DNA from: Streptomyces sp. NBC_01296
GTDB taxonomy: Bacteria; Actinomycetota; Actinomycetes; Streptomycetales; Streptomycetaceae
Direction: 5' to 3'
DNA length: 64,000 bases
Assembly: GCF_035984415.1 (NCBI RefSeq)
Contig: NZ_CP130720.1
Location: 4,960,001-5,024,000 of the forward strand
Both the position numbers and the translations under genes were made by a program. This document shows positions 1 to 7,455 of the stretch, piece by piece; the first letter of the stretch is position 1, and each line of letters starts with the position of its first letter. The notes below the pieces were generated by a model. It saw only the letters and a list, made by a program, of their open reading frames with translations, did no database searches and was not told where the DNA came from.

Positions 1-230
1 GGGACGGCGAGGAAGTTCATCAGGGCGAGTCCGCCGGCCCGGTAGACCACGTCCTGGGCGGGGAGGGAGGAGTGGCCGGCGCCGAAGACGAAGAGCCGGT
101 TCCCGGCGGCGACGGCGTCGGCGACGGCGGCTCCGGCCTCGGCGATGTGCGCGGCCTCCTCGTCGCGGACCCGCTGCAGGAGTCCGATCGCGGCGTCGAG
201 GAACTGACCGGCCAGCTTGCTCTCGCTCAT
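1..230 (-). CDS. SIS-domain (sugar isomerase-like) protein, N-terminal part
   Basis: The gene runs off the left edge; only the first 76 codons are visible, starting at ATG 230 with a GGAAGG ribosome site about 13 bases upstream. The protein begins MSESKLAGQFLDAAIGLL and continues to a RLFVFGAGHSS segment, the phosphosugar-binding glycine/serine loop of SIS domains. SIS proteins bind or isomerise phosphosugars in the cytoplasm; the substrate cannot be told here. It is divergent from the DtxR-type regulator at 421, with a 190-bp gap that must hold both promoters. The family call rests on the loop and the helix before it. Confidence 0.75.
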   Translation of the reverse strand, partial: MSESKLAGQFLDAAIGLLQRVRDEEAAHIAEAGAAVADAVAAGNRLFVFGAGHSSLPAQDVVYRAGGLALMNFLAV

Positions 231-420
231 ACGCCGATGGCCCTTCCAGATGTGGGGTTCGTCCGTGTCCGCCGCTCACCGTGCGGTCTGGACCAAGGGC
301 GTGTCAATACGAACGTCAATGGACGTCCCGGGCGGGGCTTGACGTCAGGCACGGGACGGTTGTCCGCGGGATGCGTCAGAATTGGGGGCAGGGCCAGCGC
401 ACGATATCCGAGGGGCACGA

Positions 421-1113
421 ATGTCCGGACTGATCGATACCACGGAGATGTATCTCCGCACCATCCTCGAGCTGGAAGAGGAAGGCGTGGTCCCCATGCG
501 CGCCCGTATCGCCGAGCGGCTCGACCAGAGCGGCCCGACGGTGAGCCAGACGGTGGCGCGCATGGAGCGGGACGGCCTGGTGGCCGTGGCGAGCGACCGT
601 CACCTGGAGCTGACGGAGGAGGGCCGGCGGCTGGCGACGCGCGTGATGCGCAAGCACCGGCTCGCGGAATGCCTGCTCGTCGACGTCATCGGCCTGGAGT
701 GGGAGCAGGTGCACGCCGAGGCCTGCCGCTGGGAGCACGTGATGAGCGAAGCGGTGGAGCGGCGGGTGCTGGAGCTGCTGCGCCACCCGACCGAGTCGCC
801 GTACGGGAACCCCATCCCGGGGCTGGAGGAGCTGGGCGAGAAGGCCGAGGCGGACCCGTTCCTGGAGGACGGCATGGTCAGCCTGTCGGAGCTGGACCCG
901 GGTGCGGACGGCAAGACCGTGGTCGTGCGCCGGATCGGGGAGCCGATCCAGACGGACGCCCAGCTGATGTACACGCTGCGGCGGGCGGGCGTGCAGCCCG
1001 GCTCGGTGGTCAGCGTGACCGAGTCGCCGGGCGGTGTGCTGGTCGGCAGCGGCGGAGAGGCCGCAGAACTGGACGCGGAGATCGCCTCGCACGTGTTCGT
1101 GGCCAAGCGCTGA
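421..1113 (+). CDS. dmdR1: DtxR-family iron-dependent repressor (DmdR1-like)
   Basis: A 230-residue metal-dependent repressor. The N-terminal winged helix (about residues 1-70) contains the recognition segment SGPTVSQTVARMERDGLV. The dimerisation/metal domain follows with the metal-ligand segments HRLAECLL, EACRWEHVMSEAVE and a GNPIPG turn. The C-terminal SH3-like domain spans about residues 150-230. Length matches DtxR and S. coelicolor DmdR1, which use Fe(II) to repress siderophore and iron genes. I chose ATG 421 because AGGGG lies 6 bases upstream and the next residues (MSGLIDTTEMYLRTI) match the family start; an upstream in-frame ATG at 382 has no ribosome site. A strong terminator follows. 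DmdR1 rather than a paralogue is inferred from neighbourhood. Confidence 0.9.
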   Translation: MSGLIDTTEMYLRTILELEEEGVVPMRARIAERLDQSGPTVSQTVARMERDGLVAVASDRHLELTEEGRRLATRVMRKHRLAECLLVDVIGLEWEQVHAEACRWEHVMSEAVERRVLELLRHPTESPYGNPIPGLEELGEKAEADPFLEDGMVSLSELDPGADGKTVVVRRIGEPIQTDAQLMYTLRRAGVQPGSVVSVTESPGGVLVGSGGEAAELDAEIASHVFVAKR

Positions 1114-1151
1114 CCGGACGCACGCGGCGTTCGGGGGTGGTGGAAGTGGGC

Positions 1152-1179
1152 GGTCCCGGCGCCTTGCGGCGCCGGGACC
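1152..1179. terminator. Perfect 12-bp hairpin after dmdR1
   Basis: GGTCCCGGCGCC, loop TTGC, then GGCGCCGGGACC, 38 bases after the stop codon of the repressor and followed by a short pyrimidine run ending in TTT. It should separate dmdR1 from the hydrolase gene. Confidence 0.85.
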
Positions 1180-1396
1180 GGTCCTCCCCTTTGTTGACCT
1201 GGAGCCCCGAGCTCTCAAGGTCATCCCCTCGGACCGTCTTCCCCGAGCGGCCCGCCTCCCTGCTGAAAGGATCTCCATCGGCAGCGGCGGCCAATCCTTG
1301 AGCAAGGTCACTCGAAAGAGCGGTGTTGAAGGCGAGAACCCCGTTTTCGAATACGGGTTCGATAGTCTGGCCGTGAGCGAAGGGGGTGCATCTGCC

Positions 1397-2281
1397 GTGG
1401 TACAGCGCATCGATGTGACAGGGGCCGACGGTGTGCGCCTGGCCGCCTGGGAGTTCCGAGAGTCCGCCGCCACCGCGCCCCCGGATCCCCACGCGCCCCG
1501 GGTGCTGTTACTCCACGGCCTGATGGGCCGCGCCTTCCACTGGGCGGGCACCGCCCGCTGGCTCGCCCGGAACCGCCGCGTCGTGGCCCTCGACCAGCGC
1601 GGCCACGGCCAGAGCGACCGCCCCTCGGCCGGCCCGGGCGCCTCGACCCGCCTGGGGCGCGACGCGTTCGTGGCCGACGCCGAAACCGTCATCGAGCAGC
1701 TCGGCCTGGGGCCCGTGACCCTGATCGGCCACTCCATGGGCGCCCTCACCGGCTGGCAGCTGGCGGCCCGCCGCCCCGACCTGGTCGAGGCCCTGGTCAT
1801 CTGCGACATGCGCGCCTCCGCCCTCGGCGAGGCCTCCCAGCAGGAATGGGAGGAGTGGTTCCACCGCTGGCCCCTCCCCTTCCCCACCCAGGACGCCGCC
1901 CGCCGCTGGTTCGGCCAGGACGACCCCCGGGTGGAACGCCCCGACCCCGGCCGCGGCGCCTTCTTCGCCGAGGTGATGCACCAGGCTCCGGACGGCTGGC
2001 GCCCCCTGTTCTCCCGCCGCCAGATGCTGAGGGCCCGCGAGACCTGGGTCCACGACGCGCACTGGGAGGAGCTGGCCCAGGTCCGCTGCCCGACCCTCGT
2101 CGTCCGGGGCCTGGACGGCGAACTCGGCCGCGCGGAGGCCCAGGAGATGGTCCGCGTCCTCCCCGCCGGCCAGTACGCCGAGATCCCCGATGCCGGCCAC
2201 TACCTCCACTACGACCATCCGACGGCCTGGCGCGCCGCCCTGGAGCCCTTCCTGGACCAGGTCAGGGCCGCCGCGACCTGA
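1397..2281 (+). CDS. Alpha/beta hydrolase with a TTA codon
   Basis: A 294-residue alpha/beta-hydrolase. The oxyanion segment VLLLHGLMG, the nucleophile elbow GHSMGA (Ser), a late Asp in the VVRGLDGELG strand and the catalytic His in PDAGHYLHYD are all present and in order. The protein is cytoplasmic; its ester, lactone or epoxide substrate is unknown. I chose GTG 1397 because GAAGGGGG sits 10 bases upstream; GTG 1373 is also in frame and lies just after a TAGTCT that could be a -10 box for a leaderless message. Codon 38 (1508-1510) is TTA, rare in Streptomyces and read only by the bldA tRNA. The gene converges on the ABC transporter operon. Confidence 0.85.
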   Translation: MVQRIDVTGADGVRLAAWEFRESAATAPPDPHAPRVLLLHGLMGRAFHWAGTARWLARNRRVVALDQRGHGQSDRPSAGPGASTRLGRDAFVADAETVIEQLGLGPVTLIGHSMGALTGWQLAARRPDLVEALVICDMRASALGEASQQEWEEWFHRWPLPFPTQDAARRWFGQDDPRVERPDPGRGAFFAEVMHQAPDGWRPLFSRRQMLRARETWVHDAHWEELAQVRCPTLVVRGLDGELGRAEAQEMVRVLPAGQYAEIPDAGHYLHYDHPTAWRAALEPFLDQVRAAAT

Positions 2282-2351
2282 CCGGCGCCCCGTACGCCCG
2301 ACAGCGCCGCGGACGCCACGGACGCCACGCACGTCACGTACGAAAAGGAGG

Positions 2352-2370
2352 GGGCGGCGGGCAGCCGCCC
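2352..2370. terminator. Possible bidirectional hairpin between hydrolase and ABC operon
   Basis: GGGCGGC, 5-base loop, GCCGCCC in the gap between two converging genes. The stem is short (7 bp) and no T-run follows, so this is a weak call. Confidence 0.4.
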
Positions 2371-2431
2371 GTCACCCCCTCCGTCCCCTCCGTCCCGCGT
2401 CCGTCCCCCGTGCGGACGCGGGACCCGCCGC

Positions 2432-4090
2432 TCAGCCCTTGCTGACCGCCAGCAGGATCTCCGGAAGGGTCCTGGCCACCGTCGGGGCCGCCAGGCGCAG
2501 CCCCGCCCAGGCCGCGAAGGTGCCCCAGGCAGCGCCCAGCGGGAGCACGATCCAGGTCAGCGACTGCTGGTCCGTCACGCTGAGGAAGACCGTCAGCGCG
2601 ATCACCGGCGAGCAGATCAGCGCCGACGCCAGCATGCCGCCGAAGATCCCGGCCCAGGCGAGCCCGGCCTGCCCCGGGGCGACGTTCTTGAAGGCGCCGT
2701 CCGTCGGGATGGAGTACGGGAACCGGGCCGAGGCCAGCGCCCCCGTGCACAGCATCGAGCCCAGCAGGGCCAGCCCCACCCCGAGCGCCGCCGGGAACCC
2801 GCCCCAGTTGTGGACCAGCGCCGCGGTGACCGCCGTGACCACCAGCGTGTAGGGGACGGTGACCAGGGCCAGGGCGTACGCGCGGGCGCGCAGCTCCGCG
2901 AACGCGTCCCGCGGGGTCGAAATGGTCTGCGCGACCATCCAGAACGCCGAAGTGTCCTGCCCGAACTGGTTGTACATCTGGACGCCCAGCATGCCCGCGC
3001 CGAAGCAGGCCAGGTACACCGAGCCCGTGCCCTGGAGGGCGTTGAAGACCGGGACGATCAGGCCGATCGCCAGCGCCGTCACCCACGCCGACTTCGTCTT
3101 CGGGTCGCGGACCACGTACCGCAGCGTGCGCTGCATGACCGCGCCCGTCCGCCCGCCCGGCAGGAACGACCAGACGCCGGCGCCGCCCGTGGACTCCCGC
3201 TTCGCCGACGGCTTCGAGGCCGCGATCGTCGAGCCGTCCGGGGTGACCATCAGGGTCGTCAGGCTCCGCTCCCAGAACCACAGGAGCAGGACCAGCGCCA
3301 GGACGGTGACGGCCAGCTGCGCCGCCGCCACGCCGTACGAGCCCTTGCTCGCCGAGTCCACCATGCCGACGGCCGTCGCGGGCGGCAGCCACCGCACCAC
3401 GGCCTCGACCGGCTCCAGCTGGGCCAGGCCGCCCGACTGGAACAGGCGCTGGCTCGCGAAGTTCGCCAGCTGCGCGCCCACCGCGATCAGCAGGCCGCTG
3501 AGCAGCGCGAGGTCACGCCCCTTGCGGCTGGTCAGCAGCCGGACGTTGGCCGTGGCCACCGCGCGGGCCAGCGTGACGCAGCCCAGCACCAGGAGCGGTA
3601 CGGCCGGTACGGCGGCCACGATGCCCGCCGCGCCCCGCGCGACGGCCACCACCGAGCCCACCGCGAGGCAGACCGTGAACAGCGGGCCGATCCCGACCAG
3701 CGAGGAGGCCAGCAGGGCCCGTACGAGCGGTCGCGGGCGCAGCGGCAGCATGACCAGCCGGCTCGGGTCGAGCGTCTCGTCCCCGCTGGGGAAGAACAGC
3801 GGCATGAACGTCCAGCCCAGCGCCAGGATCGCGGCGAACAGGACGACGACCGTGCCCGCGTGCGCGTTCCCGTGCAGCACCGCCAGGCCGAGCATCGCGA
3901 AGCAGGCCACGACCAGCGCGAACGCCAGCGAGCCGAAGTAGGCGGCCTTGCGCTTCGACGAGCCCTTGAGCCCGTTGCGGAGCAGCGACAGCTTGAGGCG
4001 GACGAAGACCGCGGTCAGGTCGGCGGCGCCGGCCGCGGTCGGCGCCGCGGCCGTGGCGGCCGCCGGAGCGGAGGCGGATGCGGCGCTCAT
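2432..4090 (-). CDS. ABC transporter permease, about 12 membrane segments
   Basis: A 552-residue polytopic membrane protein. After an Ala-rich cytoplasmic N-terminus (residues 1-30) come roughly a dozen hydrophobic segments, for example LAFALVVACFAMLGLAVL and VVVLFAAILALGWTFMPLFF. It carries no ATPase motifs of its own. Its start ATG 4090 overlaps the stop of the ATPase gene (ATGA, 4087-4090), so the two are translationally coupled and should form one exporter complex (ABC-2-like architecture). Nothing in the sequence identifies the substrate. The coupled ATPase makes the assignment firm. Confidence 0.9.
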   Translation of the reverse strand: MSAASASAPAAATAAAPTAAGAADLTAVFVRLKLSLLRNGLKGSSKRKAAYFGSLAFALVVACFAMLGLAVLHGNAHAGTVVVLFAAILALGWTFMPLFFPSGDETLDPSRLVMLPLRPRPLVRALLASSLVGIGPLFTVCLAVGSVVAVARGAAGIVAAVPAVPLLVLGCVTLARAVATANVRLLTSRKGRDLALLSGLLIAVGAQLANFASQRLFQSGGLAQLEPVEAVVRWLPPATAVGMVDSASKGSYGVAAAQLAVTVLALVLLLWFWERSLTTLMVTPDGSTIAASKPSAKRESTGGAGVWSFLPGGRTGAVMQRTLRYVVRDPKTKSAWVTALAIGLIVPVFNALQGTGSVYLACFGAGMLGVQMYNQFGQDTSAFWMVAQTISTPRDAFAELRARAYALALVTVPYTLVVTAVTAALVHNWGGFPAALGVGLALLGSMLCTGALASARFPYSIPTDGAFKNVAPGQAGLAWAGIFGGMLASALICSPVIALTVFLSVTDQQSLTWIVLPLGAAWGTFAAWAGLRLAAPTVARTLPEILLAVSKG

Positions 4091-4929
4091 CGGGCGGCCT
4101 GCCCGCCGAGCCAGTCCAGCGAGTCGCCCGCGTCGCGGCCGCCCGCGCCGACCAGCTCCAGGAACGCGGCCTGCAGCGAGGGCGCGTTTCCCCGTACGTC
4201 GGCCAGCGGGCCCGCGGCGCGGATCCGGCCGGCGGCCATGACGGCGACCCAGTCGCACAGCGACTCGACCAGCTCCATGACGTGGGAGGAGAAGACGACC
4301 GTGGCGCCGGACGAGGTGTACCGTTCCAGCACTCCGCGGATGGTCTGCGCCGACACCGGGTCCACGCCCTCGAACGGCTCGTCCAGGAACAGCACTTCGG
4401 GGTTGTGCAGCAGGGCGGCGGCCAGGCCGATCTTCTTCCGCATGCCCGTCGAGTAGTCCACGACGAGCTTGTGCTGCGAGCCCGCGAGGTCCAGGACCTC
4501 CAGCAGCTGCGTGGCCCGCTTGTCGGTCTCCTCGCCCGGCAGCCCGCGCAGCCGGCCCATGTAGCCGAGCAGTTCACGCCCCGACAGCCGCTCGAACAGC
4601 CGCAGCCCCTCCGGCAGCACGCCGATCCGCGACTTCACCTCGACCGGGTCGCTCCAGACGTCGTGCCCGGCGACGAAGACCCGCCCCATGTCAGGGCGCA
4701 GCAGCCCGGTCACCATCGACAGCGTCGTCGTCTTGCCCGCGCCGTTCGGGCCGACCAGGCCGATGAACTGGCCCGCGGGCAGCTCGAGGTCGATCCCCGC
4801 GACCGCGACCTGTTCGCCGAAGCGCTTCCACAGGCCCTCTACCCGTACCGCCGCCCGTCCGGAGGACGGCGCGGTTCGCGCGCCGCCCGGTCCGTACGTC
4901 CCACCCGTCGCATCTGCCTGGTCCGGCAT
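4087..4929 (-). CDS. ABC transporter ATP-binding protein
   Basis: A 280-residue ATPase subunit. After a 25-residue Gly/Ser-rich start, the domain shows Walker A GPNGAGKTTT (about residues 60-70), the signature YSTGMRKK, Walker B VLFLDEP and the switch SSHVMELVE. The YSTGM signature and single-domain size fit ABC-2 exporter ATPases. Start ATG 4929 has GAGAGG 7 bases upstream. It is the first gene of a two-gene operon with the permease, with a 4-base overlap. The gap to the next gene (4930-5080) holds the promoter, but I could not define -10/-35 boxes with confidence. Confidence 0.95.
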   Translation of the reverse strand: MPDQADATGGTYGPGGARTAPSSGRAAVRVEGLWKRFGEQVAVAGIDLELPAGQFIGLVGPNGAGKTTTLSMVTGLLRPDMGRVFVAGHDVWSDPVEVKSRIGVLPEGLRLFERLSGRELLGYMGRLRGLPGEETDKRATQLLEVLDLAGSQHKLVVDYSTGMRKKIGLAAALLHNPEVLFLDEPFEGVDPVSAQTIRGVLERYTSSGATVVFSSHVMELVESLCDWVAVMAAGRIRAAGPLADVRGNAPSLQAAFLELVGAGGRDAGDSLDWLGGQAAR

Positions 4930-5080
4930 GCGCCTGCCTCTCGCTGTGTTCCCCGTGGTCCTGCGTTCTTCACGATAGGAGGGCGGGGTGAGGCGGGGCA
5001 GTTACTTATGTCATGAGTTTCCGTACAGGAATGTCCCTGTTGTGATCTACGGCATTCCGGAGGTCTTTGCGGAACGCGGG

Positions 5081-5767
5081 TCAGGCGCCCTGGCGGTCCC
5101 GGTCCGCCGCGGCCTCGCGCCCGCACGCGTACGCCAGCGCGGCGATCAGCTCCTCCGTGTCCGGCAGCCACCGGTTCGCCGGGGTGGGCCGGCGCGCCCA
5201 CTGGACCGAGCCCCGGCCGCCGAAGCGGGTGGGAGGGGCGGCCACGTACTCGCCCTCGCCCCGCGCGACGAGGTCGATCGAGGCCGGTGACCAGCCGAGC
5301 TTGCGCACCAGGTCCGGCACCTTCGCCCCGGCGCCCGGCAGGACGAAGAACAGCATCCGGTGGTCGGGCGTGAGGGCGACCGGACCCAGGGTGCGTTCCA
5401 TCCGCTCCAGCCGCGCCAGCGCCAGGAACCCGGCCGAGTCCGGCACGTCCAGCGCGTCGAACGTCCGGCCGGTCGGCAGCAGGATCGAGGCCTCGGGGGT
5501 CTTCGCCCAGATCCGCCGCACCTGGACCGCGCTGCCCGTGGCCAGCGCCGCCCAGTCCTTCACCGTGGCGTGCGCGCCCGGCGCCGGGCAGTCCTGCGCC
5601 CCGCAGGAGCACAGCTCCCGCCCTTCCGCGGACTCCAGCCAGGTGCCGGCGAAGACGTCCCAGTGCCGTTCTTCCGCGTACCGCACGGCATGGTCCAGCA
5701 GCTGCTCGCCGCGCTGCTTGGGGACGGGTGCGGTCTCCGTGACTGTGATGGTCTCTTCCACGCCCAT
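5081..5767 (-). CDS. Prim-pol-like (bifunctional primase/polymerase N-terminal) protein
   Basis: A 228-residue protein resembling the stand-alone bifunctional DNA primase/polymerase N-terminal domain proteins common in Streptomyces. Visible features are HAVRYAEERHWDVFAG near the N-terminus, a Cys/His cluster LCSCGAQDCPAPGAH (a likely zinc site, about residues 55-70), a VPTGRTFDALD-like strand and a C-terminal APPTRFGGRGSVQWARRP segment. Start ATG 5767 has GGGAG 7 bases upstream; an in-frame ATG 18 bases earlier has none. No helicase or phage genes are nearby, so a chromosomal regulatory or repair role is possible. Enzymatic activity is not established for this group. Confidence 0.75.
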   Translation of the reverse strand: MGVEETITVTETAPVPKQRGEQLLDHAVRYAEERHWDVFAGTWLESAEGRELCSCGAQDCPAPGAHATVKDWAALATGSAVQVRRIWAKTPEASILLPTGRTFDALDVPDSAGFLALARLERMERTLGPVALTPDHRMLFFVLPGAGAKVPDLVRKLGWSPASIDLVARGEGEYVAAPPTRFGGRGSVQWARRPTPANRWLPDTEELIAALAYACGREAAADRDRQGA

Positions 5768-5940
5768 CACAACTCCCGGGGTCACCCGGGGTTACGGGCG
5801 TCAACCAGCCGGTGGGCGGAGCATCGATCCTGCATACGGGGCGCACTGGAGCACGCGCGGGGGCGCGTAGGAGGTCGGGGCGCCGGAGTTGGGTAGCGAC
5901 ACGACGCAGAGCGGATGATTCTCCGCACATCAGGCGGGAA

Positions 5941-5960
5941 GTGATCATTCCAACGATCAC
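5941..5960. promoter_or_regulatory. Inverted repeat GTGATC-N8-GATCAC before the TPR regulator
   Basis: A perfect 6-bp inverted repeat 21 bases upstream of the ATG at 5982. A looser TGAT...ATCA dyad lies just before it (5917-5933). Position suggests an operator for the downstream regulator, possibly for itself. Confidence 0.5.
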
Positions 5961-5981
5961 CCGCGGCTACTGGGGGTTTTC

Positions 5982-7361
5982 ATGGCAGCCAGGCCTCTCG
6001 TCGCGCGCCAGCCGAATGAACGGCTACAGGCGCTCATCCAGGAAGCCGGGTGCTCGAACGCCGGGCTCGCCCGGCGCGTCAACATGTGCGGGGCCGAACA
6101 CGGCCTCGATCTCCGCTACGACAAGACTTCCGTGGCCCGGTGGCTGCGCGGCCAGCAGCCGCGTGGCCGGGCACCCGGCATCATCGCCGAGGCGCTGGGG
6201 CGCAAACTCGGCCGGACCGTCACCATCGACGAGATCGGCATGGCCAACGGCAAGAACCTCGCCTCCGGCATCGGCCTGCAGTTCTCCCCGACCGTCATCG
6301 GCGCCATCGAGCAGGTCAGCGAGCTGTGGCGGAGCGATGTCGGCCGCCGCGACTTCCTGTCCGGGTCGAGCGTGGCCGCGTCCGCGCTCGTCGAACCGAG
6401 CCGCGACTGGCTGATCACCGGCGCCGACGCGCAGGTCGCGCGCAGCGGCGGCTCGCGCGTCGGGATGCCGGACGTGGAGGCGGTACGGGCGACCACCGAG
6501 GCCCTCAAGGACCTCGACCACCGCTTCGGCAGCGGGCACGTGCGGCCCGTGGTCGTGCACTACCTCAACTCCGTGGTCTCCGGGCTGATCGGCGGCTCGT
6601 ACCGGGAGCCGGTCGGGCGGGCGCTGTTCGCGGCCGTGGCCCGGCTGACGGAGCTGGCCGGCTACATGGCGGTGGACACCGGGCAGCCGGGCCTGGCGCA
6701 GCGCTACTACATCCAGGCGCTACGGCTGGCGCAGGCGGCGGGGGACCGGGCGTACGGGGGCTACGTGCTCGCGGCGTCGATGAGCCACCTCGCGGCGGAA
6801 CTGGGCAATCCGCGGGAGATCGCGCAGCTCGCGCGGGCCGCTCAGGAGGGGACCCGCGGGCAGGTCACGCCGCGGGTGGAGGCGATGTTCTACGCCGCCG
6901 AGGCGCGCGGGCACGCGCTGCTGGGCGACACCCGGGCCACGGCGGTGCTGTCCTCGCGGGCGGTGACCGCGCTGGAGCGGGCGGAGCCGGAGTCGGGCGA
7001 TGACCCGGTCTGGATCCGGCACTTCGACGCGGCGTACCTCGCGGACGAGCTGGCGCACTGCCACCGGGACCTGGGTCAGGCGGAGGCGGCGGCCCGGCAG
7101 GCCGAGGACGCGCTGCGGGGGCTCCCGGCGGGCAAGGCCCGGCGCCGGGCGATCGGTCTGCTGCTGCTGGCGTCGGCGCAGGTGCAGCAGCGGGAGGTGG
7201 AGCAGGCCTGCCAGACCGCCGCGAAGGCGGCGGACCTGCTGTCGGGGCTCCGCTCGAACCGGGGCGCGGAGTACCTGGACGACTTCCGCACCCGGCTCGC
7301 CCCGTACCGCGAAGAGCCGGCGGCCCGCGAGTTCACGGCCCGCCTGGAGGTGGTGGCGTAG
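5982..7361 (+). CDS. NsdA-like TPR regulator of differentiation
   Basis: A 459-residue cytoplasmic protein. The N-terminus (residues 10-100) is a helix-turn-helix-like domain (NERLQALIQEAGCSNAGLAR, then SVARWLRGQQPRGRAPG). The rest is helical and TPR-like, with repeats around YMAVDTGQPGLAQRYYIQAL and AEARGHALLGDTRATAVLSS. The arrangement strongly resembles NsdA, a negative regulator of sporulation and antibiotic production in S. coelicolor, and its paralogues; this is from memory of the family and I cannot tell which paralogue. GGGGG lies 8-12 bases before ATG 5982. It stands alone, with an inverted-repeat candidate operator just upstream. Confidence 0.7.
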   Translation: MAARPLVARQPNERLQALIQEAGCSNAGLARRVNMCGAEHGLDLRYDKTSVARWLRGQQPRGRAPGIIAEALGRKLGRTVTIDEIGMANGKNLASGIGLQFSPTVIGAIEQVSELWRSDVGRRDFLSGSSVAASALVEPSRDWLITGADAQVARSGGSRVGMPDVEAVRATTEALKDLDHRFGSGHVRPVVVHYLNSVVSGLIGGSYREPVGRALFAAVARLTELAGYMAVDTGQPGLAQRYYIQALRLAQAAGDRAYGGYVLAASMSHLAAELGNPREIAQLARAAQEGTRGQVTPRVEAMFYAAEARGHALLGDTRATAVLSSRAVTALERAEPESGDDPVWIRHFDAAYLADELAHCHRDLGQAEAAARQAEDALRGLPAGKARRRAIGLLLLASAQVQQREVEQACQTAAKAADLLSGLRSNRGAEYLDDFRTRLAPYREEPAAREFTARLEVVA

Positions 7362-7455
7362 GGGACGGGACGGGTGGGCCTGCCGGGGGTGGGGGGTGAC
7401 CGGGTAGCGTGAGCCGACGATTCGGAATACCGGCGTAGTCGGCGAAGGAGTCCCG

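Noticed and set aside
338..344. TTGACG as a -35 box for dmdR1
   Set aside because: No acceptable -10 at 16-19 bases; left out of the promoter list. No iron-box sequence for DmdR1 was seen here either.
1194..1223. TGACCT...AGGTCA inverted repeat before the hydrolase gene
   Set aside because: Only 6-bp arms 17 bases apart, and far from the chosen start; below what I would call an operator in this base composition.
376..1887. 503-codon open frame on the minus strand over dmdR1 and the hydrolase
   Set aside because: It runs through two real genes and a terminator and has no domain. It is a high-GC shadow frame; only the shorter adm-like part is mentioned as a finding.
4988..5290. Open frame with a good AGGAGG ribosome site at 4988
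   Set aside because: It overlaps most of the primase-like gene in antisense, and its later codons lack the third-position bias of the real genes. Only the first 30 codons lie outside that gene.
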